A stretch of DNA of 64,000 bases from Paraburkholderia fungorum (GCF_900099835.1 NZ_FNKP01000002.1:2728001-2792000), one strand, 5' to 3'. Shown: positions 1 to 10,261, numbered from the stretch's first letter. Made by a program: numbers and translations. Notes: generated by a model from the letters alone, not told the origin.

Positions 1-1571
1 GTATATGTCGCGGTAACGACGCGTGGTACATCGCCGTATCGACGTTCGAATGGTATCCAGGCGTTCTTATTTATGAATCGAAAGACTTCGTCAACTGGGA
101 GCTGAAGGCCACGCCACTGGACCGTCTTTCGCAGTTGAACCTCATTGGGGAACAACCTTCCGGCGGCATCTGGGCGCCCGCGCTGTCGTATCACGATGGT
201 CTCTACTGGCTCGTCTACACCGACACGAAGGCATGGAAAGGCGAACAGAAGATTTCGCCGCTGCGCGACATGCACAACTATCTCGTGACAGCCCCGGACA
301 TTACCGGCCCGTGGTCGGAGCCAGTACATCTCGTGTCAGGCGGATACGACCCGTCGCTATTCCACGACGAAACGGGCAAGAAGTGGCTGGCATATATTCG
401 CCGCGATTTCAGGGGCATCCACGCAGATCCTTTCGCGGGCATCATTCTGCGCGAATACTCGGTCGAGGAGAAAAGGCTGGTTGGCGAAGAGCGCGTTATC
501 TATAAAGGCGCGAATCTGAGAACCGATTACTTCATGAAGTGCCAGATCTACGAAGCGCCGCATTTAATGAAGAAAGGTGACTGGTACTACCTCATCACGG
601 CAGAAGGTGGGACGGGCTACACCCATGCGACCTGCGTATCGAGATCGCGCGATATTTTTGGGCCTTACGAGTTTCATCCGGAAACGCCGATGCTGACTTC
701 GCGCGATGCAAGCGGACGAATCCAGCGCACCGGCCACGGCAATCTGGTCGAAGGTCCGCAAGGACAGTGGTATATGACGTACCTCGGTTCCCGGCCAATT
801 GATCCGCAGACGAAACGTTCACCATTGGGCCGCGAGACCTGTCTTGCGTCGATTGAATGGCGAAACGACTGGCCCTGTCTCAGCGACGCAGGTGTGATTC
901 CACCGGAGTCATTCTCCGTGCATTCCGATGTGAAGCAAAACCTCGATAGCAGTTGGCATGTCGATTTCAGCCACTGCTCCACGCTGCCTCTCGAACTGCA
1001 AAGTCTGCGAGTACCGAAGGACGACGCATGGTGCAATCTGAAAGAGCGCCCCGGCTTTCTTCGAATACGCGGCCAGGAGTCGCCGACGTCGCGTTTCCAT
1101 CAAAGCCTGTTGGCGTGCCGCGTGCGTGACTGGCAATTCGAAGTCGAAACGACGCTGGAGTTCTCGCCGGGTTCGTATCTGCACATGGCCGGACTCATGG
1201 CGCGATACGACGAGAACACGTTCTACTACCTGTTCATCACTTGCGACGACGACGGCACGAAGATCCTCTCATACATGGAAATGGACGCGGGCAGTTTTGC
1301 CTATGAAAACCGTCTCGCTGTACTGCCGGAAGGCGGCGAGACCAGCCTGCGGGTCCGCGTGGAGAACACAAAACTGCGCTTCTCCTATCGTTCGAACGAC
1401 GGCGCCTGGGTAGACGTCGGTCTGGAAAAGGATTTCACTAAACTGAGCGATGAATACGCGACCCCGATTGGTTTCACAGGGGCTTTCGTAGGGATCACGG
1501 TCAACGACATGCTCGGCTTCCGCGAGCCGGCCGACTTCAAACTTTTCTCTTATCACCCGTTGCCTGCGTAA
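1..1571 (+). CDS. glycoside hydrolase family 43 protein (beta-xylosidase-like), 5' end outside window
   Basis: The reading frame is open from base 3, ahead of the first possible internal start (TTG at 135). It encodes YIAVSTFEWYPGVLIYESKD and NWELKATPLDRLSQLNL, the classic start of the GH43 five-bladed propeller, so the gene begins upstream and the catalytic-base Asp is missing from view. Visible propeller residues include the pKa-modulating Asp in GGYDPSLFHD and the general-acid Glu in YEAPHLMKKGDWYYL. The last 200 or so residues form a beta-sandwich like the C-terminal domain of GH43 beta-xylosidases. The enzyme should release xylose or arabinose from short oligosaccharides. No signal peptide can be judged. 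The MFS transporter downstream fits a sugar-uptake and hydrolysis pair. Substrate is inferred from family only. Confidence 0.85.
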   Translation, partial: ICRGNDAWYIAVSTFEWYPGVLIYESKDFVNWELKATPLDRLSQLNLIGEQPSGGIWAPALSYHDGLYWLVYTDTKAWKGEQKISPLRDMHNYLVTAPDITGPWSEPVHLVSGGYDPSLFHDETGKKWLAYIRRDFRGIHADPFAGIILREYSVEEKRLVGEERVIYKGANLRTDYFMKCQIYEAPHLMKKGDWYYLITAEGGTGYTHATCVSRSRDIFGPYEFHPETPMLTSRDASGRIQRTGHGNLVEGPQGQWYMTYLGSRPIDPQTKRSPLGRETCLASIEWRNDWPCLSDAGVIPPESFSVHSDVKQNLDSSWHVDFSHCSTLPLELQSLRVPKDDAWCNLKERPGFLRIRGQESPTSRFHQSLLACRVRDWQFEVETTLEFSPGSYLHMAGLMARYDENTFYYLFITCDDDGTKILSYMEMDAGSFAYENRLAVLPEGGETSLRVRVENTKLRFSYRSNDGAWVDVGLEKDFTKLSDEYATPIGFTGAFVGITVNDMLGFREPADFKLFSYHPLPA

Positions 1572-1747
1572 AGCGAAACCCTCGCAAGTTAATGATAAAG
1601 CGGTGAACCTTGCATCAGCGGCCTGGTGCCGATCTGCGAGGTTATGCCCAGAACCTTTGCATCCCCGGTGATCGCCAACGGCCCATTGCAGGCTTCGCTT
1701 TTTATTCGGCGATCACGCATTAGCGTTCTAAAAAAAAAGGAGACGAA

Positions 1748-3052
1748 GTGACATACAAAATCCGCGGTCTGAGATGGTGGATCATCGGCACCATCATGCT
1801 TGCGTCATGCCTGAATTTCCTGACGAGAAGCACGCTTGCGGTCACTGCTCCAACGCTCACCACGCAGTTGCATCTAACCGCGCAGCAGTACTCGTATGTG
1901 CTGAGCGCCTTTACGATCACAAACGCACTACAGCCGATCACCGGTTATGTCATCGATGTCATTGGGCTGAAGGTCGGCTTTGCGCTGTTCTGCGTCGCGT
2001 GGTCGGTCATCACCATGTCTCATGGCCTGGTCCACTCCTGGCAAGGCCTGGCGGTGGCACGAGGGCTCATGGGATTGCCCGAGGGCGCCGTCCATCCGGC
2101 GGGGATGAAGGCCACGTCGCAATGGTTTCCCGCGAAGGAACGAGGTCTCGCGGGCGGCATCTACAACATCGGTGCGTCGTTGGGTTCGATGCTCGCGCCG
2201 CCGCTCGTCGTCTGGGCAACGCTGTTCTATAACTGGCAGTTCGCGTTCGTGTTCACGGGCGGGCTCGGCTTTATATGGCTGGCTCTCTGGCTGTGGCTCT
2301 ATGACTCGCCGGAGAAACACCGCGCCATTTCATCGCGCGAGAAGGAATACATACTTTCCGGTCAGGAAAAGCATTTGCAGGCGAGCGCTGCGCGACCGTC
2401 CATTTATTCGATCATCCGGCAACGCAATTTCTGGGGTATCGCCTTGCCGCGATTTCTCGCTGACCCAACGTGGATCACGCTCAGCTTCTGGCTGCCGCTT
2501 TATCTGAGTACCGTGCGACATATGGATCTCAAGCAAATTGCCTTGTTTGCATGGCTACCATTTCTCGCGGCAGATATCGGCAGCGTCTTCGGTGGAGCGC
2601 TCGTCGGAGCACTGCTTAAATATACGAAGATGAGCGTGGTCAACGCCCGACGATGTGCGTTTACCTTCGGTGCCTTGATGATGTTGCCCGTACCGCTCGT
2701 CGGCTTTGTTGCGCATCCTTTGACGGCGATTGCACTGCTATGTTTGGGCGGCTTTGCTCATCAGACGTTATCGGTGACGGTTATCACCATGTCGAGTGAC
2801 CTGTTCCGCAAAAACGAGGTTGCGACTGTGACGGGATGCGTGGGGACCATTAGCGCTATTGGTCAATTCTGCTTTACGTTGATCGTCGGAGCGGTGGTTG
2901 GCCACGTTGGATACACACCGATTTTCATTCTTCTGGCGGTATTCGATCTGATCGGCGCGGCTGTGCTATGGACGTTCGTTCGCGTCAAGCTCGACGCGAT
3001 CATTCCGACCGCTCATGTGGCGGAAACGTGTCCGACGCTGCTGGAACAGTAG
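1748..3052 (+). CDS. MFS transporter, ACS (anion:cation symporter) family
   Basis: This 434-residue protein has about 12 hydrophobic segments and the RGLMGLPEGAVHPAGMKATSQWFP region typical of the ACS group (ExuT/GudP/hexuronate and related carboxylate carriers) after TM4. GTG is the start, with AAGGAG six bases upstream. It lies 176 bp after the GH43 gene on the same strand, so uptake of a sugar or sugar acid released by that enzyme is a reasonable guess. The exact substrate cannot be read from the sequence. Confidence 0.85.
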   Translation: MTYKIRGLRWWIIGTIMLASCLNFLTRSTLAVTAPTLTTQLHLTAQQYSYVLSAFTITNALQPITGYVIDVIGLKVGFALFCVAWSVITMSHGLVHSWQGLAVARGLMGLPEGAVHPAGMKATSQWFPAKERGLAGGIYNIGASLGSMLAPPLVVWATLFYNWQFAFVFTGGLGFIWLALWLWLYDSPEKHRAISSREKEYILSGQEKHLQASAARPSIYSIIRQRNFWGIALPRFLADPTWITLSFWLPLYLSTVRHMDLKQIALFAWLPFLAADIGSVFGGALVGALLKYTKMSVVNARRCAFTFGALMMLPVPLVGFVAHPLTAIALLCLGGFAHQTLSVTVITMSSDLFRKNEVATVTGCVGTISAIGQFCFTLIVGAVVGHVGYTPIFILLAVFDLIGAAVLWTFVRVKLDAIIPTAHVAETCPTLLEQ

Positions 3053-3146
3053 GCGTGGTTTTCCCGTGAAAGCCGAGTGAAATAGCGATCGCCTTGCACG
3101 AGGATTGAAACTGGCTTTGCAAAAGGAAGAACAATAGCAAACGCAC

Positions 3147-3188
3147 AAAAAAATAGCGGGATGGTTTGACTGGCACGTCCATCCCGCT
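3147..3188 (-). terminator. rho-independent terminator closing the tad operon
   Basis: A 10-bp perfect stem (AGCGGGATGG with CCATCCCGCT, 3155-3164 and 3179-3188) with a 14-nt loop is followed on the minus strand by seven T residues (A run 3147-3153). It sits just past the stop codon of the last minus-strand gene, tadG. Confidence 0.85.
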
Positions 3189-3193
3189 CCTCA

Positions 3194-4510
3194 TCACGAA
3201 GCATTCAGTGGAATCAACCGTGGCTTTGTCAGACTATAGGCAATCTGCGTAAACAAGGAATTCAGACTATTGGTTCCACCAGCGGCATTCGAACACGTAT
3301 CGGAATAGAAATACGACGAGTTCGTCGCGATGGCGGCCATCGTATTGCAGGCGGTGAGTTTGTCGTTACCATCGCCACAACCCGGCGCCGACGCTGCCTC
3401 GCCACCGAGATAAGCAACGGTATAGATCAAGGTTCCCGTATTGCTCTTGACGGCAGAAGCCGCGTTGATAGCCGCCTGGCACTCACTTCCATAGGTGCTG
3501 CTGTACGTGCTGCCCAGTTGAGCGATCGAAGACTCCGCTATTCCGTCGCTCAGCAGAATGATCACGTTCTGTCCGGGCGGGTTTTCCGTCGATGCAGTTG
3601 CGGCCAGCGATGTTTGCGCCGCCGTAATCGCCTGAGCGTAAAACGTGCCGAGGCCGCCCGGCGCCGGCAACCCGGAGCAACTCCCGCCACCCAGCGCCTG
3701 AACGATCGCGGAGCTGGTATTCGCCTGCATGTTGGAGCCGAGATAGCCCGTGCTCGCGGATGCGATCTGGTAACTGGCACCCGTAGCCGAATAACTGCTG
3801 GCGATGGTGGCCGCCTTGCCCGAGCACGAGAAGTTATAGGTCGACGAGGTTTGCGGCGGAAACGCCATCAATCCGACCTTGTCGCCGGCATTGGTCAAGC
3901 CGGTCAGCAATTGCAGCGCGCCAGCCTGCGCGCACTGCAGTCTTGTCTGCGCGACGCCTTTTGAATTCTTGCAATTGCTGTCGGTGGTGGTACTCATCGA
4001 TTTCGTGGTGTCGAGAATGATCATCACGTTATAGAGAGCGGGTTCGGAACCGCCCCCCGCGGCGGCCTGCGAGGTGGCGCTGATCGTCTGCGATTTCAAG
4101 CCCAACGCCTTGGCGAAAAACATCGGCACAGTCGCCTGTTGCGTCACCTTAATGCCGTTGTATCCCGATACCGCCTGTTTGTACGGCAACGTCACGCTGG
4201 ACAACGTCAGCCCGGTGATCGTCGCGGTCGCTGCGTTGACGCCGCCTGGAATGGTGTTGCCCTGCCCCGCCGTGAACGCCTGTGCGTTAGTGACGACCGT
4301 CGTCCACGGTTGCGTCCAGAGGTCGACGGCTCCTGCCAGCGCGGCGGCATCCGTCGCGCTCTGCAAGCGTTTTTGGCTATAAGCCAGATAACCGTAATCG
4401 ACGGCAAGCGCGGCAAAACCCAACAGAACAACCATCGATAAAGCCACCACCACGGTGACGGCGCCCCGTTGCTTCGCCGGCGTAGCACGACACTTCAGAT
4501 TTCTTCTCAT
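3194..4510 (-). CDS. tadG: TadG-like pilus assembly protein with von Willebrand factor A domain
   Basis: The 438-residue product starts with a TadE/G-type N-terminus: a short basic stretch, then RGAVTVVVALSMVVLLGFAA as a membrane anchor, then YGYLAYSQKRLQSATDAAALAGA. This is followed by a vWA domain from about residue 155 (YNVMIILDTTKSMS, a MIDAS-like DxTxS motif) with many Ser/Thr/Gly-rich loops. TadG proteins are anchored in the inner membrane and needed for Flp pilus biogenesis or adhesion. It is the last gene of the minus-strand tad operon, 34 bp after the TadE-like gene and just before the terminator. Confidence in the family is high. Confidence 0.85.
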   Translation of the reverse strand: MRRNLKCRATPAKQRGAVTVVVALSMVVLLGFAALAVDYGYLAYSQKRLQSATDAAALAGAVDLWTQPWTTVVTNAQAFTAGQGNTIPGGVNAATATITGLTLSSVTLPYKQAVSGYNGIKVTQQATVPMFFAKALGLKSQTISATSQAAAGGGSEPALYNVMIILDTTKSMSTTTDSNCKNSKGVAQTRLQCAQAGALQLLTGLTNAGDKVGLMAFPPQTSSTYNFSCSGKAATIASSYSATGASYQIASASTGYLGSNMQANTSSAIVQALGGGSCSGLPAPGGLGTFYAQAITAAQTSLAATASTENPPGQNVIILLSDGIAESSIAQLGSTYSSTYGSECQAAINAASAVKSNTGTLIYTVAYLGGEAASAPGCGDGNDKLTACNTMAAIATNSSYFYSDTCSNAAGGTNSLNSLFTQIAYSLTKPRLIPLNAS

Positions 4511-4544
4511 GATGCACGCCTCCCAAACTGTCGAACCGGTTGGT

Positions 4545-5000
4545 CTATTGCACGCGCTCGACTGCCGTCGCGACGAGCGCCGATGGCATCATCGAATAGA
4601 GACCGGACAAAGAGCCCTTGAATAAAGGCGAAAAATTGCTATACGTAACCGTCACGACCGCGTTCGCAACGGCGGCTCCGCTTGCGGCACTCGTCAGATC
4701 GGCGGCGCACGCTGCATCGCTCGTGCAGTTGCCGCCATTGACCGACGCCGTGATCGACAGGTTGCTGCTGTTCAACACCGCCGCCGACGTTTGCACCTGG
4801 GCCTGCGTACCGGTATAGGGATTCGTCGTGCCGCGCTGCGCAGCGAAATAGCGAGCGCCCGCCGATGCGGCATTCGAGACCATCACGTAGTTGCTGAGCA
4901 TCCAGCCGAATTGCGCGAGCCCCAGCACGATCAGCAGAAGCACAGGGAGCGTGATGGCAAGCTCGACGGCAGCGATGCCCTTCTGTTTCTGTAACGTCAT
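4545..5000 (-). CDS. TadE-like minor pseudopilin
   Basis: This 151-residue protein has a short N-terminus ending in KGIAAVELAITLPVLLLIVL, the TadE signature: a Gly processing site, Glu at +5 and a hydrophobic helix. TadE/TadF are pseudopilins matured by TadV and required for Flp pilus assembly. The rest is a small periplasmic domain with one Cys pair (GGNCTSDAACAAD). It is a paralogue of the neighbouring gene at 5077-5529, from which it is separated by 76 bp. Which one is TadE and which TadF cannot be decided here. Confidence 0.85.
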   Translation of the reverse strand: MTLQKQKGIAAVELAITLPVLLLIVLGLAQFGWMLSNYVMVSNAASAGARYFAAQRGTTNPYTGTQAQVQTSAAVLNSSNLSITASVNGGNCTSDAACAADLTSAASGAAVANAVVTVTYSNFSPLFKGSLSGLYSMMPSALVATAVERVQ

Positions 5001-5076
5001 GATCGGCTCCTGCTCACGTAAACGCAGCAGTGTTCGACATCAACGGCGCATTGCCGACGAATGTGCAGGTCGATAT

Positions 5077-5529
5077 TCATTGCACGATCTCGGACATATT
5101 CGCGCTCAGGCTGGTCGGCATGATCGACTTGAGGTTGAATAAAGTGCCGCTGAAAATGGGCGAAAACGAGTATCCGAGCGATATCTTCGCCTGTGTTCCA
5201 GCGGTCGGCGCAACGGTCGATGTTCCTAACGCGGCCGCGCAAGTGCTGTCGCTCGAACAGGTGCTGCCGCCCACGCTCATCGTGATGGTCAGCGCGCTTG
5301 TCAACGAGGCCGTGGAACTCAGGATTGCCTGTTGCGTATCGGTATAGGGCTTGGCGTAGCCGCGCTCCGAGGCCAGCAAGCGTGCACCAAGCGAGGCCGC
5401 ATTCGTCAACGTCAGATAGTTGTTCACCAGCCAGCCGAATTGCACCGTGCCGAACAGCAACGCAAGCAGGATGGGGAGCACAAGAGCGAACTCCACCGCC
5501 GCTCCGCCGTGCTGATTTTTCCGTTTCAT
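5077..5529 (-). CDS. TadE/TadF-like minor pseudopilin
   Basis: The 150-residue protein starts MKRKNQHGGAAVEFALVLPI, with Gly followed by the conserved Glu and a hydrophobic helix, as in TadE/F pseudopilins. The C-terminal domain (GGSTCSSDSTCAAALG) resembles that of the next gene, so the two are probably tandem duplicates. It lies between tadC and the second TadE-like gene in the tad operon, and both should be processed by the TadV peptidase encoded upstream. Confidence 0.85.
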   Translation of the reverse strand: MKRKNQHGGAAVEFALVLPILLALLFGTVQFGWLVNNYLTLTNAASLGARLLASERGYAKPYTDTQQAILSSTASLTSALTITMSVGGSTCSSDSTCAAALGTSTVAPTAGTQAKISLGYSFSPIFSGTLFNLKSIMPTSLSANMSEIVQ

Positions 5530-5619
5530 TGGCCCCTCCCCGTGCGTCGATGAGTACGTCAGTCAATTGTCCAGTGAGCGTTTATTTCGTTACTCCGACA
5601 GCGCGCAAAAGCACCGTCC

Positions 5620-6591
5620 TCAAAACGAGACGACGCCCATACTCGGAAACACTTCACGGACGATATGAATCATCGCCGGCCCCAGCAACACCGCGAGTAG
5701 CGCCGGGAAAATGCAGAAAATAAGCGGGAACAGCAGTTTCACCGCGATTTTGGCGGCCTTCTCTTCCGCGCGCATACGCCGCCGTGTACGCAGCGTGTCG
5801 GACAACACTCTCAGCGACGCCCCCACGCTCGTGCCGAAACGCTCCGCCTGAACCAGCATCGCGCTAAACGAATCGATATCTTCCACGCCTGTGCGAAGCG
5901 AAAAATTGCGCAACGCTTTTTCCTTCGAGAACCCCGAACGCATTTCCAGCAGCATCAGTTCAAGCTCGCTTGCCACCACCGGACTGCTCAGTCTGATTTC
6001 ATCGCTCACTCGCATCAGCGATGCATCCAGGCCCAGACCGGATTCGACGCAAACCGTCATCAGATCGAGCGCATCGGGAAAGTCTTCGACCAGAACCCGC
6101 TTGCGCCACGCAATGCGCCGGGTCAGCACGATGTTCGGCAGATAAAAACCCAGCGCGCCCACAATCGTCAGGATCACCAGGCGTTCATTGGTCGTTGCAT
6201 CGATCGATGCGCCGAGCAGCCAGAGCAACCCCAGCATCGGCAACACGACGGCCAGCGCGGTCTTGGCGGCGAAGTAGACCGGCGCAGCGCTGGGCGATCG
6301 CCAGCCCGCGTTCATCAGATGCAGCCGCAGCGCGGATTTCTCCCAGCCGTCTTTCGGAAGGGACAATCTGGATAGCGGCTGTGAAATCTCCGCGAGCCTT
6401 TCAAACCAGGGAATATCCGGCGACTCCAGTGTCTCGCCGCCTCCTGCCGCAACCTGCGCGCCGCCCGCCTGCTCGATCCGCCGACGCAGGTCGCGTGGCG
6501 CGAAAAAGTGCATCACGCCGAATGCGGCGGCGAACACAACGGCGAAGACCGCAGCGAGCAGCAGCATCTGCGTCACGTTGAGCGTTTGCAT
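5620..6591 (-). CDS. tadC: Tad secretion inner-membrane protein TadC (GspF family)
   Basis: The ORF can be extended upstream, but the start at 6591 (MQTLNVTQMLLLAAV) has a strong GAGGAGAGG ribosome site and gives the usual length of 323 residues. It has an N-terminal TM segment, a cytoplasmic GspF domain (LDLMTVCVESGLGLDASLMRVSDE) and C-terminal membrane helices. TadC works with TadB as the inner-membrane platform that couples the TadA ATPase to Flp pilin assembly. It lies 46 bp after tadB. Confidence 0.9.
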   Translation of the reverse strand: MQTLNVTQMLLLAAVFAVVFAAAFGVMHFFAPRDLRRRIEQAGGAQVAAGGGETLESPDIPWFERLAEISQPLSRLSLPKDGWEKSALRLHLMNAGWRSPSAAPVYFAAKTALAVVLPMLGLLWLLGASIDATTNERLVILTIVGALGFYLPNIVLTRRIAWRKRVLVEDFPDALDLMTVCVESGLGLDASLMRVSDEIRLSSPVVASELELMLLEMRSGFSKEKALRNFSLRTGVEDIDSFSAMLVQAERFGTSVGASLRVLSDTLRTRRRMRAEEKAAKIAVKLLFPLIFCIFPALLAVLLGPAMIHIVREVFPSMGVVSF

Positions 6592-6637
6592 GACCTCTCC
6601 TCGATTAAATTCGTGCGCATGATTCCGCGCGGCGTCC

Positions 6638-7615
6638 CTACACCCGGATCCTGACGATGTGCCGCATCCAGAGCATCCCGAACACCATCGACGTAAAGAC
6701 GACCCCAACCATCCTGATCCCCACCGGGTCTTCCCACAGCACGTCCATAAAGCCCGGATTGACCAGCATCAACAGGACCGCCGTGACGAACGGCAGCAGG
6801 CTCAGCACCCAGGCCGACATCCTGCCTTCGGCAGAGAGAACGCGAACCTTGTCGAACAGCCTTGCCCGTTCGCGGATCAGCGCGGCAATGCTGTCGAGCA
6901 CTTCGGAAAGATTGCCGCCCGTCTCGCGCTGGATCAGCACGGCGATCACGAAGTAGCGCAAATCGCGAATCGGCACGCGTGTCGCGAGATTCGTCAACGC
7001 TTCGCTGATCGACACGCCGTAATTGATTTCATCGAACGTAATGCGGAATTCGCCGCTCATCGGCTCCGGGAACTCGGTGCTCACCATGTCGATCGCACCA
7101 GTAAATGCGTGCCCCGAGCGCAATGCGCGGGCCAGCATGTCGCAGACATCCGGCAGTTGCCGTTCGAGTTGGCGGATGCGCCTGTTGCGGTGGCGCTTCA
7201 CATACAGCACCGGCAGCATCGCGCAGAACGCGGCGGCGCCCGCCGTCAGAACCAGCGGCGCGGCGACCAGGCTGCCCAGCAGCAGCACGAGCGGCGGCAT
7301 GACCGCACATGTACCGATGAGCCGCGCCACCGTCCACGTCAGTCCCGACTGCTGCAGAAACAGATCGATGGCATGCACGCGCGGCACGCGCAACATGAGG
7401 CTTTCCGACCACGACGAACCGGCCAGCATGCGCGTCTTCAGAATCGAGAGGCGCTCCCGGCTGACCTGTCCGCCCGCCGATACCGCGCGAATCCGCGAAT
7501 CGACGCGGCGTGCGGCCGGTCCATGCCGGCTGTTCCAGTATTCGTAGACGCCTTCCATTGCCAGCGCCACGGCAACGAACAACAAAACGATCGATGCGTA
7601 GAAAATCGGCTTCAT
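6638..7615 (-). CDS. tadB: Tad secretion inner-membrane protein TadB (GspF family)
   Basis: The 325-residue protein has an N-terminal signal-anchor (FYASIVLLFVAVALAMEGVY), two central TM segments, a GspF domain (QLPDVCDMLARALRSGHAFT) and C-terminal helices. It is the paralogous partner of TadC in the inner-membrane platform of the type IVc pilus machine. It is placed between tadA and tadC in the canonical order, 52 bp after tadA. Confidence 0.9.
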   Translation of the reverse strand: MKPIFYASIVLLFVAVALAMEGVYEYWNSRHGPAARRVDSRIRAVSAGGQVSRERLSILKTRMLAGSSWSESLMLRVPRVHAIDLFLQQSGLTWTVARLIGTCAVMPPLVLLLGSLVAAPLVLTAGAAAFCAMLPVLYVKRHRNRRIRQLERQLPDVCDMLARALRSGHAFTGAIDMVSTEFPEPMSGEFRITFDEINYGVSISEALTNLATRVPIRDLRYFVIAVLIQRETGGNLSEVLDSIAALIRERARLFDKVRVLSAEGRMSAWVLSLLPFVTAVLLMLVNPGFMDVLWEDPVGIRMVGVVFTSMVFGMLWMRHIVRIRV

Positions 7616-7667
7616 GCGAGTCTCCTCAGACAGCGGTCCGCCCGCTCACGCGCGAAAGTGCGACCCG

Positions 7668-9035
7668 TCATGTCGTTTCGAACCGACGGGCCGGATCGTA
7701 GATCTGATCCGATGGCGCGACACCGAATGCCTGCAAACGCTCGGCGAACTTCGGCCGCACGCCGGTCGCGCAGAAGTGTCCGCGAACCGTGCCTTTCGAA
7801 TCGACACCGGAGCGTTTGAAAACGAAGATCTCCTGCATGTTGATCATGTCGCCTTCGAGTCCGGTCAGCTCAGAGATGCTGACGATCTTGCGGCGGCCAT
7901 CGGTCAGTCTGACGGCCTGCACGACCACCGAGATCGCCGAAGCAATCTGCTGACGCATGGTTTTGGTCGGCAGCGACAGGCCGCCGAGACTGATCATGTT
8001 TTCGAGCCGCGTGAGCGCATCGCGCGGCGTATTGGCGTGGATCGTGGACAGCGAGCCTTCGTGGCCGGTGTTCATTGCGTTGAGCATGTCGAGCGCCTCG
8101 GCGCCGCGCACTTCGCCGAGAATGATCCGGTCGGGCCGCATCCGCAGCGCGTTGCGCACCAGTGTGCGCTGCGTGATCTCGCCGCGTCCTTCGATGTTCG
8201 CCGAGCGCGTCTCCAGCCGCAGCACGTGCGGCTGGCGCAATTGCAGTTCGGCCGCATCTTCGATCGTGACGATGCGTTCGTCGGCGGGAATGAAACCCGA
8301 GAGAACGTTGAGCAGTGTGGTCTTGCCGCTGCCCGTGCCGCCCGACACCAGAATGTTGACCTTGGCGCGTGCGAGCGCATCGAGCACTTCTGCCATCGGC
8401 GGCGTCAGGCTCTGCAATTCGACGAGGTCGAACACCTCGAGCGGTTTGACCGCGAAGCGGCGGATCGACAGCAGCGGGCCGTCGATCGCGCATGGCCGGA
8501 TGATCGCGTTCACGCGCGAGCCGTCCGGCAGACGCGCATCGACCATCGGGCTCGATTCGTCGATATGCCGCCCGACGCCGGAGACGATTTTCTCGATCAC
8601 CTTCATCAGATGCGCGTCGTCGTAGAACGTCACGTCAGTCGCTTCGAGACGCCCGCGCCGTTCGACATAGGTATGTCGGTGCGTATTGACCAGAATGTCC
8701 GACACGGTCGGGTCGCGCAACAGGACTTCGAGCGGTCCGAAGCCGAACATCTCGTCGTGTACGTCGACGACGAGTTGCCTGCGTTCGAGATCATTAGCGG
8801 GCGCCTTCTGATCTTCGAGAATGCGGCCGATCAGCGCGGCGATTTCCTGCCGGACCTGATCGGCGGGCAGGCGCGACAGACGCTCCAGTTCGACGCGTTC
8901 GAGCACGGCCTGATGAACCTCGCGCTTGAGCTTCTGATACGCTGCGCGCATCATGCCCGCACCCGGATCGGCCTGGTCCGGTAAAGCGCCCAACGGCGGG
9001 TTGCGTTGCGCGGAAAGCTGTTGACGAAGCGACAT
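7668..9035 (-). CDS. tadA: Tad pilus assembly ATPase TadA/CpaF
   Basis: This 455-residue secretion ATPase carries Walker A GGTGSGKT (232-239), an Asp-box region around [14 protein letters not shown], Walker [10 protein letters not shown] (303-311) and the His box [13 protein letters not shown] (323-335). All are hallmarks of the TadA/CpaF/VirB11 hexameric ATPases that power Flp pilus extension and retraction. The N-terminal 100 residues are helical. It lies 17 bp after tadZ and upstream of tadB. All catalytic motifs look intact. Confidence 0.95.
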   Translation of the reverse strand: MSLRQQLSAQRNPPLGALPDQADPGAGMMRAAYQKLKREVHQAVLERVELERLSRLPADQVRQEIAALIGRILEDQKAPANDLERRQLVVDVHDEMFGFGPLEVLLRDPTVSDILVNTHRHTYVERRGRLEATDVTFYDDAHLMKVIEKIVSGVGRHIDESSPMVDARLPDGSRVNAIIRPCAIDGPLLSIRRFAVKPLEVFDLVELQSLTPPMAEVLDALARAKVNILVSGGTGSGKTTLLNVLSGFIPADERIVTIEDAAELQLRQPHVLRLETRSANIEGRGEITQRTLVRNALRMRPDRIILGEVRGAEALDMLNAMNTGHEGSLSTIHANTPRDALTRLENMISLGGLSLPTKTMRQQIASAISVVVQAVRLTDGRRKIVSISELTGLEGDMINMQEIFVFKRSGVDSKGTVRGHFCATGVRPKFAERLQAFGVAPSDQIYDPARRFETT

Positions 9036-9052
9036 GATGATCCCCTCTGGCG

Positions 9053-10261
9053 TTACATCGTTTCGAGTTTCGGCGACGCCGGACGGCTAACCAGCCGCGA
9101 CAACAACGACGTGCGTCCCGCGGGCTGCCGCCCCGATGCCGGCACGCCGCCCACAATGTTTTGCGCGAGCGTTTGCAGGCTGCGCGCGACGTCGCTTTTA
9201 CGAGCGGTCGTCAGAACCGGCAAGCCCTGATTCATCGCGTCCGATACGACTGCCGCATCTTCTGGAATGACCTGCCACGCCTGCATGCCCAGCACCTGTT
9301 CGAGCGCCGCGCGCGGACGCTCGGCATGGCGCGTGTAGCGGTTCAGCAGGAGCCGCATCTGATCGGATGCATAGCCGAGCGAACCGAGAATCTCCTGCAG
9401 CCTGCGGCCGGCCCGCACATGCGGCATGCTCGCCTGCAGCACGATATGGATCTGCTCGCTGCTGTCGAGCGCGAGCATCGACAGTTGATTGATGGTCTGG
9501 CCGAGGTCGAACAGCACGAAGTCGTAACGCGGCACCGCCACGCCGAGAATCCATTCGAGCCGGTCGTCCTGCAGTTCGGCCGCCTTGATCGGGTCGCCCG
9601 CGCCCGCCAGGATGTGAAAGTGCTCGCTGACATGCACGAGGCTCGCATCGAAAAACGCGAGATCCATGCGCTCTATCTGAGAACAGATTTGCGGCAATGT
9701 CGAAGGCGGCGTTTCATCGGACACGAGAAAAGCGGCGTCGGCGAATTGCTGGTTGAGATCGATCAGCAATACGCGCTTTTGCGCGCTGCTCGCAATCGCG
9801 TGCGCCACGTTGCTGGCGATAAAGCTGGTGCCCGCGCCGCCCTTGCACGACATGAACGAAAGGATCCGCGTGTCGTGCGCGTGGCCGGGCGCGCATTGGG
9901 CCTGCGCGCGGCGCAGCGCTTCGCTCAGCGGCCGTGAATCGAGCGGCCAGCCGAGCACGTCGCGAAAACCCGCGCGCATGGCGGCGATCAGGGTTGGCGA
10001 CGACGTGTCGGGCGTCACCAGAATGCAGGTGAGCCGCGCATGCGCGTGATGCAGACTCTCGACGACGGCAAGTTCGGCGTCGGTGAGCGACTCCGCGTCG
10101 ACCATCAGCACATCGAACGCATCGAGACTGTCGCCCCGTTCGCTCAGACGCGACGGCTTGCCGGTCGCGCGGGTGGTCCGGCAACCGCCGCATTCGCCGA
10201 TCAGACGCACGATCTGCGCGAGCCGGGTGCTGTCTTCAGAGAGGGCCAGGACATTGATCAT
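9053..10261 (-). CDS. tadZ: pilus localisation protein TadZ/CpaE (ParA/MinD-like ATPase)
   Basis: The 402-residue protein has an N-terminal atypical receiver-like domain (about 1-120) lacking a clear phosphorylation triad, and a C-terminal ParA/MinD fold starting at FMSCKGGAGTSFIASNVAHA, a deviant Walker A with KGGAGT. TadZ places the Tad machinery at a cell site, often a pole, and recruits TadA. It sits between the small lipoprotein gene and tadA, as usual in betaproteobacterial tad loci. Confidence 0.9.
   Translation of the reverse strand: MINVLALSEDSTRLAQIVRLIGECGGCRTTRATGKPSRLSERGDSLDAFDVLMVDAESLTDAELAVVESLHHAHARLTCILVTPDTSSPTLIAAMRAGFRDVLGWPLDSRPLSEALRRAQAQCAPGHAHDTRILSFMSCKGGAGTSFIASNVAHAIASSAQKRVLLIDLNQQFADAAFLVSDETPPSTLPQICSQIERMDLAFFDASLVHVSEHFHILAGAGDPIKAAELQDDRLEWILGVAVPRYDFVLFDLGQTINQLSMLALDSSEQIHIVLQASMPHVRAGRRLQEILGSLGYASDQMRLLLNRYTRHAERPRAALEQVLGMQAWQVIPEDAAVVSDAMNQGLPVLTTARKSDVARSLQTLAQNIVGGVPASGRQPAGRTSLLSRLVSRPASPKLETM

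Noticed and set aside
7614..8984. Long plus-strand ORF of 456 residues opposite tadA
   Set aside because: It is the antisense shadow of the conserved tadA gene; His/Arg/Asp-rich and without motifs.
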